NCBI RefSeq assembly: GCF_000208385.1
Contig: NC_015436.1
Span: 1,736,001-1,800,000 of the forward strand
Source of the DNA: Parasphaerochaeta coccoides DSM 17374
GTDB lineage: Bacteria; Spirochaetota; Spirochaetia; Sphaerochaetales; Sphaerochaetaceae
Direction of reading: 5' to 3'
DNA: 64,000 nucleotides
This document shows positions 26,481 through 34,033 of this stretch, piece after piece (position 1 is the stretch's first letter; each line of letters starts with the position of its first letter). The notes below the pieces were generated by a model. That model was given only the letters and a program-made list of their open reading frames with translations, did no database searches and was not told the DNA's origin. Both the position numbers and the translations under genes were made by a program.

Positions 26481-29135
26481 TTAGAACATACCTTCAAGTA
26501 TGCACAGGTTTTTCCCCTCTTTCGAAATTCTCTCCTCAAACTCAGACTTCTTGGCTTTTTCCTTCTCAATCGCCTCTGGTTTGGCGTTGGACATGAACTG
26601 TTCGTTTCCCAGCTTTTTCATCACGCCCTCCAGGGATTTCCGGCTCTTCTCAAGGTTCGTGCGCAGACGCGTCTTCTCGGCCTCCACGTCAATCGCCTCC
26701 CTGACGAACAGGAAGCATTCAAAGCCCTGTCCTGCCACGGGAACCGCCCCCCGTACATCCCGCGTACCGACAACATCGATCTCCAGATTCCCGGCATTGA
26801 GGAAGCCCGCGAGCAGATTCTTCTGCTCTACCAGGAAATGGGTCGACGCAAAGCCTGTATCGGGCTTCACCACCACATGAACCTTTTTATCGGCAGGGAT
26901 GCCCAGCTCGGCTCTGACCCCTCGCACATTGCGGACAAGCTCCTGAAGAGAAGCCATATGAGCCTGTGCCTCTGGATATTCCCTGTCCGCGGTCTGCTCC
27001 GGGTAAGGAGCGACCATCAGCTGAGGATGGGCATTGGGCAGCTTGCTGTAAATTTCCTGTGTGATGAACGGCAGGAAGGGATACAACAGCCGCAGCGATT
27101 CCTCAAGGATATCCAGGAGCAGCGAGACCGCCCTGTCCTGTACCACAGGGTCATTGCTCTCAAGGTTGTGCTTGGACGCCTCAATGTACCAGTCACAGAA
27201 ATCATTCCAGAAGAAGTCATAGACCGTCTGGCTGGCCTCGTTGAAGCGATAGCCCTCCAGCGTCGATTGCACCCTTCCCGCAGCCTGGTTCAGCTCGGCA
27301 TAGATCCACTTGTCCATGATGGAAAGCTCCGTCTCAGGCACGGACACCTTGGTTCGGCCTTCAAGCTTCATCAGCAGGAAGCGGGAGGCATTCCATATTT
27401 TGTTGGCGAAACGGGAACCCATCTTGAACAAACCCATGTCAATCAGGACATCCTGACTCTGAACAGTCAGGTGGGCAAGAGTAAATTTCATGGCATCGGC
27501 CCCGTAGAGGTCGACCACTTCAAGAGGATCGATTCCATTGCCCAAGGACTTCGACATCTTCCTGCCCTGCCGATCCCTCACAAGACCGGTCAGGTATACA
27601 TCCTTGAAGGGCACCTTTCCGGTGAACTCAAGGGACGCCATGATCATGCGGGACACCCAGAAGAAAATGATGTCGTATCCGGTGATCAGAGTCTGGGTCG
27701 GGAAGAATTCCTTCAGGTCGGGAGTATCCTCCGGCCACCCCAGCGTGCTGAACGGCCACAGCCATGAGGAGAACCACGTATCCAGGACATCTTCTTCCTG
27801 ACGCAGGTGAGAGCTGCCGCATTTCGGACAGACCGTGACATCGTTCCGGGACACAATCATCTCGCCACAGTCTTCACAATACCAGACAGGAATGCGGTGT
27901 CCCCACCAGAGCTGGCGGCTGATGCACCAGTCCCTGATATTCTCAAGCCAGCTGCTGTAGGTGTTCTCCCAGCGCCGGGGATAGAAGGTGACCTCGCCGT
28001 CCTTCCATGCCTTCAAAGCCTTGTCCGCCATGCCCCGCATTCTGACAAACCATTGGTCTGAAAGGTATGGTTCTATGATGGTGTTACAACGGTAGCAATG
28101 CCCTACCTCATGGACATACGGCGTGCTGCCCAGCAGATACCCCTGTCCTTCCAAATCATGGGCGACCATATCCCGTGCGACAGCCGCCTGGACGCCACGG
28201 TACGCTGGCGGAACTTCATCATTGAGCGTCCCGTCAGGGTTGAGGATGTTTATAGCTTCCAAGTTGTGCCGACGTCCGCATTCCCAGTCATTAGGATCAT
28301 GGGCTGGAGTTATCTTTACCATACCCGTACCAAATTCCTTGTCAACGAAGCTGTCAGCGATGATGGGGATTTCACGGTCGGTCAGAGGCAGGCGGAGCTT
28401 TTTCCCCACGACCGTGGCGTATCGTTCATCATCTGGGTTCACCGCGACAGCGACATCTCCGAACATCGTTTCTGGACGTGTCGTGGCAACGCTGATGCTT
28501 CCCGAACCATCCGCATAAGGATAGCTGACTTGATAAAGCCGTCCTTCCAGGGTCTTGTATTCCACTTCGTCATCGGCAAGAGCCGTCCCGCAATGGGGAC
28601 AATAGTTGATCAGGTACTTGCCTTTGTAAATCAATCCTCTTTCATACAGAGTGACGAATGCTTCGCGCACGGCACGGGACAGTCCTTCGTCCATGGTAAA
28701 ACGTTCATGCTCCCAATCACAGGAACAACCAATCTTTTCCAATTGTTTGACGATGACGGAGTGATGCTTTTTCTTGACCTGCCATGTCCGTTCAAGGAAT
28801 TTCTCCCTGCCCAGGTCATGGCGGCTCAAGCCTTCCTTGGCAAGCTGGCGTTCGACGACATTCTGCGTGGCGATGCCAGCATGGTCGGTTCCCGGAACCC
28901 ACAGAGCCTTGCGGCCAGACATCCTTTGGTACCGGATGATGGTGTCAGACAGGGAATTGTTCAGGGCATGTCCCATATGGAGAATTCCCGTGACATTGGG
29001 AGGCGGCATGACGATGGTGAACGGCTTGCCCGGTACATCCTGCGGCTTGAACAGTCCGTCACGTCTCCATGCTTCATAAATCCTGTCCTCGAAGTCCTTC
29101 GGGTCATAAGCCTTTTCCAGCTCGACCGCGTTCAT
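26481..29135 (-). CDS. valS: Valyl-tRNA synthetase
   Basis: The 884-residue class I synthetase charges tRNA-Val and edits threonine. Visible landmarks: PPPNVTGILHMGHALNN (HIGH), the CP1 editing domain with TTRPETMFGDVAVAVNPDD, zinc-type cysteine pairs (NYCPHCG and VCPKCG), GRKMSKSLGNGIDP (KMSKS) and a C-terminal coiled coil from about residue 815. The start at 29135 has GGGAGG seven bases upstream and gives MNAVELEKAYDPKDFE, the usual N-terminus; the frame is open to 29237. There is no T-box leader upstream. It borders the AT-rich island on its 5' side. Confidence 0.96.
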   Translation of the reverse strand: MNAVELEKAYDPKDFEDRIYEAWRRDGLFKPQDVPGKPFTIVMPPPNVTGILHMGHALNNSLSDTIIRYQRMSGRKALWVPGTDHAGIATQNVVERQLAKEGLSRHDLGREKFLERTWQVKKKHHSVIVKQLEKIGCSCDWEHERFTMDEGLSRAVREAFVTLYERGLIYKGKYLINYCPHCGTALADDEVEYKTLEGRLYQVSYPYADGSGSISVATTRPETMFGDVAVAVNPDDERYATVVGKKLRLPLTDREIPIIADSFVDKEFGTGMVKITPAHDPNDWECGRRHNLEAINILNPDGTLNDEVPPAYRGVQAAVARDMVAHDLEGQGYLLGSTPYVHEVGHCYRCNTIIEPYLSDQWFVRMRGMADKALKAWKDGEVTFYPRRWENTYSSWLENIRDWCISRQLWWGHRIPVWYCEDCGEMIVSRNDVTVCPKCGSSHLRQEEDVLDTWFSSWLWPFSTLGWPEDTPDLKEFFPTQTLITGYDIIFFWVSRMIMASLEFTGKVPFKDVYLTGLVRDRQGRKMSKSLGNGIDPLEVVDLYGADAMKFTLAHLTVQSQDVLIDMGLFKMGSRFANKIWNASRFLLMKLEGRTKVSVPETELSIMDKWIYAELNQAAGRVQSTLEGYRFNEASQTVYDFFWNDFCDWYIEASKHNLESNDPVVQDRAVSLLLDILEESLRLLYPFLPFITQEIYSKLPNAHPQLMVAPYPEQTADREYPEAQAHMASLQELVRNVRGVRAELGIPADKKVHVVVKPDTGFASTHFLVEQKNLLAGFLNAGNLEIDVVGTRDVRGAVPVAGQGFECFLFVREAIDVEAEKTRLRTNLEKSRKSLEGVMKKLGNEQFMSNAKPEAIEKEKAKKSEFEERISKEGKNLCILEGMF

Positions 29136-29404
29136 ACAACGCCTCCCATCCATCTCGCGGCTTAATTGCCGTGAATGTTCGATATGGTAATACCTGCCTA
29201 CCTTAATACAATTGTTTGCTATTGGACTGGTGAGCAAAAAATTAATTTGAGACTCAGCTGAGCAGTGTCCAATACATCCTCTTGGTCAGTACTCATCGCT
29301 TTATCCTGCCTGCAAGATTCCGCTTCAATTGAGGTCAAATTAGGTCACATTCTTCTATGCCATTTTTTCTATCAATAGGCTTTCACTCGTTTCGTAATAA
29401 GTTA

Positions 29405-30625
29405 TCATGTTGCATTTTCTTTCCGCTTTAACAGATACAAGTATATTAGAATTGCTAACAAAACAGCAACAGCCGCAATTAACCATAATTCCCTGAATGA
29501 TAGATGGGTAAGGATTATTCCACCAATAACAGGTCCAAGAAAATTACCCGTAGTCTTAAACAAGGGTAATATTGCGTTAAACCTTCCCCTGAAATTCATA
29601 GGTGTATTATTATTTTGGTAGGCTTTAGAATTATTGTTAATGAGTATTTCCCCCACAGTATATAGTGCAGTGAGAGCATAAAACTGCCAAGGAATCCTTG
29701 CTAAACCAAATAAAGCAAAGGTCACCAGGTACATGAAAGCCGCGGACAATACATTAATTAGAACATTGTTTTTCTTGCTAATTGCCAAAACAAACGGATT
29801 GAATAATATAACAATGATAGCATTTAAAGAAGCCATGAACCCATAATATTGTGCTCCTTTGAGTTCAAATAGAGCCGTTGTCTGTAATGGAAGAGCAAAA
29901 GCTATTTGTCTATAAGCAAAAGCAATAAATAAACTTGCCAGGGAAAACCAGAGAAGTTGAGGACGTGCAAGCAGTACCTTAAAGATTGAACCTGATTCTG
30001 CTTTTTCTCCCGTATTCAACTGTTTGCTTTTTTCTATTGCTGCAACTGAGGGTTTGGACTCCGGAACAAATAATACTACTAAGGAAATCGCAACAAGTTC
30101 AGCGATACCATTTCCCCAAAATAACCACTGAGGATGGTTGTAAAACAGAAAAGAAGCAAGCAATGGTCCTATCGCAAAGCCCATATTAAGAGCTTGGTAT
30201 AGAAGACTGAAGGCCGCTTGTCTCTGTTCAGGTTTTGTAATATCTACTTCAAGTGCATTCCTTGCGGGATCAGTAATACCATCAAAGAATTGAGCAAGAA
30301 AGATGAACACAAAAGCATAACTTTGGTCAAAAAAGAACCCACAAAGTATATAACTGAGTCCCATCATAATCTGTGAACTTACCATTATGGTCTTACGCCC
30401 AAAGAGATCACTTAACTTACCGCCAATCAAAGAACCTGGAATGCTTATAAACGCAAGTCCAGAAACCAACAAACCTGTTGTGGCGACATCATACCCAAGC
30501 CTGACTGTTAGGTATAATGAGAAAAAAACAACGACAAAATTCCCTGCACAATTTATAAAAACTGTTAAAGCCATAATATAAAAGCTTTTGTGTAGACCCT
30601 TATATACAGAAATGGGATTCTTCAT
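29405..30625 (-). CDS. MFS transporter (drug-efflux-like)
   Basis: The 406-residue protein has twelve hydrophobic segments and the MFS motif A between TM2 and TM3 (GGKLSDLFGRKTIM), with a motif C-like GFAIGPLLASFLF in TM5. These are marks of 12-TM H+-coupled efflux pumps. It is the last gene of the AT-rich operon and is preceded by a 30-codon ORF. Its own ribosome site (AAGAGGAG) lies inside the end of that ORF, so the two are probably translationally coupled. Neighbouring exporter genes suggest a small-molecule efflux or resistance unit, which is inference. Confidence 0.85.
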   Translation of the reverse strand: MKNPISVYKGLHKSFYIMALTVFINCAGNFVVVFFSLYLTVRLGYDVATTGLLVSGLAFISIPGSLIGGKLSDLFGRKTIMVSSQIMMGLSYILCGFFFDQSYAFVFIFLAQFFDGITDPARNALEVDITKPEQRQAAFSLLYQALNMGFAIGPLLASFLFYNHPQWLFWGNGIAELVAISLVVLFVPESKPSVAAIEKSKQLNTGEKAESGSIFKVLLARPQLLWFSLASLFIAFAYRQIAFALPLQTTALFELKGAQYYGFMASLNAIIVILFNPFVLAISKKNNVLINVLSAAFMYLVTFALFGLARIPWQFYALTALYTVGEILINNNSKAYQNNNTPMNFRGRFNAILPLFKTTGNFLGPVIGGIILTHLSFRELWLIAAVAVLLAILIYLYLLKRKENAT

Positions 30626-30634
30626 TATAGTAAT

Positions 30635-30727
30635 TTACTCCTCTTGTATATTCGAACTTTTCTCATTTACTGCTTCGATACCTGATTGAATTCCCAAGAA
30701 TATAATATCAGGAAAAACATGATCCAT
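30635..30727 (-). CDS. Small ORF, 30 codons, between ABC permease and MFS genes
   Basis: ATG at 30727, TAA at 30635-30637. The start follows GGAGG at a good distance, and this site overlaps the stop codon of the upstream permease. The peptide starts MDHVFPDIIFLGIQSGIEAV and ends in an acidic, polar tail. It has no Gly-Gly leader end and no Cys or Ser/Thr-rich core. It could be a leader peptide that couples MFS translation, a peptide substrate of the exporters, or the relic of a larger gene. I do not recognise it. Confidence 0.4.
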   Translation of the reverse strand: MDHVFPDIIFLGIQSGIEAVNEKSSNIQEE

Positions 30728-30731
30728 ATTA

Positions 30732-31523
30732 TCATCCTCCAAAAGAGGAATATCGTTTTAGCCCTCTATCCCACAGAAAAAGACAAATAAGAAATAGACC
30801 TATACACCATACAATGGAAATTACTAGATACATCGCCAAATTATCATCATCCAAAGTATTGAGAAAAATAGAACTTGGGAAAAAAACCGAATATGCAAAT
30901 GGCATTAATGATAAGAAAGAAAACCAACTTGAAGAGAGTAAGTTCAGTGGAAATATAGAACCAGACATGATATTCCTAAACACTCTTATCGAGGAGTAAA
31001 AAGCATTGACTTTGGTGAAATAAAAACTATAAAAACCAATCATTAAATCAATAAAAAAATTAATTACATACCCGGCACCAATAAAGCATAGATAATAGAA
31101 AATTCTAACACCAGAAAAATAGAAATCAAAATAATTTCTCAATATTATCGCCAATAAAGCTATTGGGATAAAATTCATTACTATAAATACAAGTCTTCTT
31201 GGCAGGTCAATCATCAACTGGTATAAAATATAACTACAAGGCTTCACCAAGTATTTATTTAAATCTCCAAGACGAATATCTTTTGATACATTGTTTACGG
31301 TTCTAGATTCCGTTAAATTCGTAGTAACAAGAACAATAAGATAATATGAAACAACTTCATTTATTCCCATGGAAAAAGATTCATTTTGTTTAGCTACCGC
31401 AATCCACAATAAAGTATTCACACCAAAAGGAACTAAAGAAAATAAAAAAGAAGATATGAAATCAGCTCTATACTCAAGTAGATTCACTAATTCATTCCTC
31501 AATACTATAAGATATTTTCTCAT
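30732..31523 (-). CDS. ABC-2 type permease (COG3694/COG4587-like)
   Basis: A 263-residue inner-membrane protein with six hydrophobic segments and short loops. It opens MRKYLIVLRNELVNLLEYRADF, the usual entry of this permease family (PF06182). It overlaps the ATPase stop by 4 bases (31520-31523). With the second permease upstream it should form the channel of a three-gene exporter of the viologen/drug-exporter type. The substrate is unknown. Codon and base use are AT-rich, like the rest of the island. Confidence 0.82.
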   Translation of the reverse strand: MRKYLIVLRNELVNLLEYRADFISSFLFSLVPFGVNTLLWIAVAKQNESFSMGINEVVSYYLIVLVTTNLTESRTVNNVSKDIRLGDLNKYLVKPCSYILYQLMIDLPRRLVFIVMNFIPIALLAIILRNYFDFYFSGVRIFYYLCFIGAGYVINFFIDLMIGFYSFYFTKVNAFYSSIRVFRNIMSGSIFPLNLLSSSWFSFLSLMPFAYSVFFPSSIFLNTLDDDNLAMYLVISIVWCIGLFLICLFLWDRGLKRYSSFGG

Positions 31524-32539
31524 GCTTCCCTCTGATATATAGACCGAATCACATCATCCATATTTGGGTTCTCAATCGATAAATCCTGAATTTCATCCAA
31601 AACATTTCTCACAAGATATGCAACAACATCAATACTACATTCATTGCTGCATGTAACTCTTATTAAATTCTCACCTTCAGTCACATACTTGAGGTTATTT
31701 TCCTCAGACAATCTTAGTTTTATTTCCTTTGTAATGGGTTTTTTCATTTTCAGAATAATATCTTTGGTTATAAAAACATCTCTCTGAAAACTGCTAAATT
31801 TATTCGAATAAATTATCTCGCCATGATTAAGAAGTATAATTGAATCGCACAGCGATACGATATCATTGAAATTATGACTTGTAAGAATGATTGTCGCTTT
31901 ATTCTTCTCCACATAGTCCTTAAGAAAATTTCTAATATTATACTGTGTAATAACATCCAATCCTATTGTCGGCTCATCAAGGAAAATAACTTCTGGATAA
32001 TGAAGCAATGCCGCTATTAATTCCATTTTCATTCTTTCCCCAAGGGACAAACGTCTGACTTGAATATTCAATAAATCTTTCACACCAAGAAGAACAACCA
32101 TATTATCAAGTCTTGATTTAAACAAATTCTCATCAATTTCATAGATTGCTTTATTAAGGTAAAAAGAATCAATGGCAGGCAGATCCCACCAAAGCTGACT
32201 TTTATTGCCCATAATCATTGATATTCTCTTAAGGAAATCTTTTTTCTTATGGAAAGGATAATAGCCCAAAACCTCCGTTTTTCCTGAAGTTTCCTTAATC
32301 AAGCCTGAGAGTATTTTCAAAGTAGTTGTTTTCCCAGCACCATTCAATCCTACAAACCCTACTATTGAACCCTTCTTAACTTCAAATGAAATGTTCTTCA
32401 CAGCGCATTTAGTCAATTTCTTTCTATAAAAAATATTATGGATGCTTCCAGACAAACCTTGCTCTTTTGTATAATATGAGTATTCTTTTGTGAGATTTTC
32501 CACCCTAATGACGACATCACTAACTGCTTGCACTGACAT
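31520..32539 (-). CDS. ABC-2 exporter ATPase (COG4586-like)
   Basis: The 339-residue ATPase has Walker A GLNGAGKTTTLK, signature LSLGERMKME, Walker B VIFLDEPTIGLD and a switch His in LTSHNFNDI. The signature is LSLGE rather than LSGGQ, as in this exporter subfamily. The N-terminal 50 residues carry the family's linker (RVENLTKEYSYYTKEQGL). It overlaps the upstream permease by 20 bases and the downstream one by 4, which shows coupled translation of the three subunits. Confidence 0.92.
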   Translation of the reverse strand: MSVQAVSDVVIRVENLTKEYSYYTKEQGLSGSIHNIFYRKKLTKCAVKNISFEVKKGSIVGFVGLNGAGKTTTLKILSGLIKETSGKTEVLGYYPFHKKKDFLKRISMIMGNKSQLWWDLPAIDSFYLNKAIYEIDENLFKSRLDNMVVLLGVKDLLNIQVRRLSLGERMKMELIAALLHYPEVIFLDEPTIGLDVITQYNIRNFLKDYVEKNKATIILTSHNFNDIVSLCDSIILLNHGEIIYSNKFSSFQRDVFITKDIILKMKKPITKEIKLRLSEENNLKYVTEGENLIRVTCSNECSIDVVAYLVRNVLDEIQDLSIENPNMDDVIRSIYQREA

Positions 32540-33308
32540 ATCTTCTTATACCTCTTTTAAATATCAATCCCGAAACAACGAAAACGATGGCAGATATCAC
32601 AAATGCAGATATAACCATCCTCAAAGAGAGAAAGTCTATCAAGTACATAACAGGAAAATTAAAACAAACAAGAACAGGAATACAATAAATTAATATCTTC
32701 TGAATTACTTTGGGATAAATACTCATTGGTTTATTGCCTATCGTAATGAGTTCCGAACCAATTCTCATCACAATATCCATTCTTATCACCCAGAACGATA
32801 ATGACATTAAAGAAAACATAATCGAGTAGATTATTAGAAATCCATTCACGGAAAGGAGAATATAAAGAACAATATTAAAGACATTTAAATCAATGTGCAT
32901 TTTTAGTATCACATAAATCATCCCAATAATTATTATAAGAATGTTTTTTACCTGAGAAATATCGAAGTCATTGAATGAAATGTTAAAACGCTGATTTAAA
33001 GGTTTCAATAAAATAAAATCCAAACCACCTGTATTTACCATTTCAGGAAGTCTGGATAACCCTGGAACAAAGAACATCGTAAAAAAAGCATCTATTAGAC
33101 CTCCTTGAAAAATGAGTAACAACATCTGATACTTATCGAAGCCATTGATTGAATCTGTATGAAAATAAATGACATTTATAAAAATGACATACATCACCAT
33201 CCAAACAAGTTCAAACAATCCGCCAAGAAAAAAGTTTGCTTTATATTCCATCTGATTCATTACGGAACCTAAGAAATATACTTGAAGAATTTTGAAATAT
33301 CTCTTCAT
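32520..33308 (-). CDS. ABC-2 type permease, second subunit
   Basis: A 262-residue membrane protein with six hydrophobic segments, starting MKRYFKILQVYFLGSVMNQMEYKANF, close in layout to the other permease (both have a KANF/RADF word at the end of the first amphipathic helix). It is the first of the three exporter genes and starts 12 bases downstream of the tag gene. Pairing of two such permeases with one ATPase is the normal composition of this ABC exporter group. Confidence 0.82.
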   Translation of the reverse strand: MKRYFKILQVYFLGSVMNQMEYKANFFLGGLFELVWMVMYVIFINVIYFHTDSINGFDKYQMLLLIFQGGLIDAFFTMFFVPGLSRLPEMVNTGGLDFILLKPLNQRFNISFNDFDISQVKNILIIIIGMIYVILKMHIDLNVFNIVLYILLSVNGFLIIYSIMFSLMSLSFWVIRMDIVMRIGSELITIGNKPMSIYPKVIQKILIYCIPVLVCFNFPVMYLIDFLSLRMVISAFVISAIVFVVSGLIFKRGIRRYVSASS

Positions 33309-33320
33309 AAATTTTCCCTA

Positions 33321-33893
33321 CTACAGATTTTGCTCCACGTGGCGATATCTGAAACAGTAATTTCGATGATCGTTGATTACACCGGCTGCTTGAAGATGAG
33401 AATACACTGTAATCGAACCAAGATAAGAGAATTTTCTCTCTTTTAGATCTCTACTTACCTTATCAGACAAATCGTTTCTTGTGATGCAAACAGAACCATC
33501 CGCATGACCTGGATATTCAACTGTTTTGTTATCGGTGAATTGCCAAAGATAAGAAGAGAAAGAACCAAACACTTCTTGAATCTTAAGAAAAGCTTTTGCA
33601 TTGTTTATTATTGCCCGAATCTTCCTCGGAGAATGAATCATGCCTTCTAGCTTCATAATTCTTTCTACTTGCATCTCATCATACAGTGCAACTTTGGAAG
33701 CATCAAATTCATCAAACGCAGAACGAAGAACAGCTCGTTTTCGTAAAACAGTCAGCCAGCTCAACCCACACTGCATAACTTCCATGGAAAGATATTCAAA
33801 TTGTTTATAATCATCATAAAGAGGGATTCCCCACTCTTTATCATGGTACTCCACTAAAAGAGAATCATCTCCTGTCCAGCTGCATCTTTTCAT
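33321..33893 (-). CDS. tag: DNA-3-methyladenine glycosylase I
   Basis: The 190-residue repair enzyme removes 3-methyladenine from alkylated DNA. The zinc ligands of E. coli Tag are present at matching places: Cys4, His17, His176 and Cys180. The family start MKRCSW and the segment YHDKEWGIPLYDD are clear. The active-site neighbourhood (EYLSMEVMQCGLSWLTVLRKR) is intact. It heads the AT-rich operon; the next gene begins 12 bases downstream. A base-repair enzyme beside efflux pumps would fit a resistance or self-protection unit against a DNA-damaging compound; this is inference. Confidence 0.95.
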   Translation of the reverse strand: MKRCSWTGDDSLLVEYHDKEWGIPLYDDYKQFEYLSMEVMQCGLSWLTVLRKRAVLRSAFDEFDASKVALYDEMQVERIMKLEGMIHSPRKIRAIINNAKAFLKIQEVFGSFSSYLWQFTDNKTVEYPGHADGSVCITRNDLSDKVSRDLKERKFSYLGSITVYSHLQAAGVINDHRNYCFRYRHVEQNL

Positions 33894-34033
33894 TTGTCTT
33901 GCCTATAATTTTTGATTTTAGATATTGGTGAATATTAGCTCTGGTTTCCTTTCATGATGACACATCAGCATGATGATTGTAGCATACTTTATTATGACAG
34001 AATGCGATACTTGAAAATCTATCAGACTTTATA

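Larger units (their letters stand above)
29240..34030 (-). other. AT-rich accessory island
   Basis: Base composition changes sharply here: sampled 60-base lines fall to near 22-35% G+C, against about 45-57% in valS. Five co-oriented, tightly packed genes and one small ORF lie inside. No integrase, insertion sequence or flanking direct repeat was found, although a tRNA gene lies 3 kb away on the valS side. Confidence 0.65.

Noticed and set aside
29136-29404. T-box leader of valS
   Set aside because: No specifier hairpin or T-box sequence was found. There is only a short CTCAGCTGAG palindrome and the AT-rich island edge.
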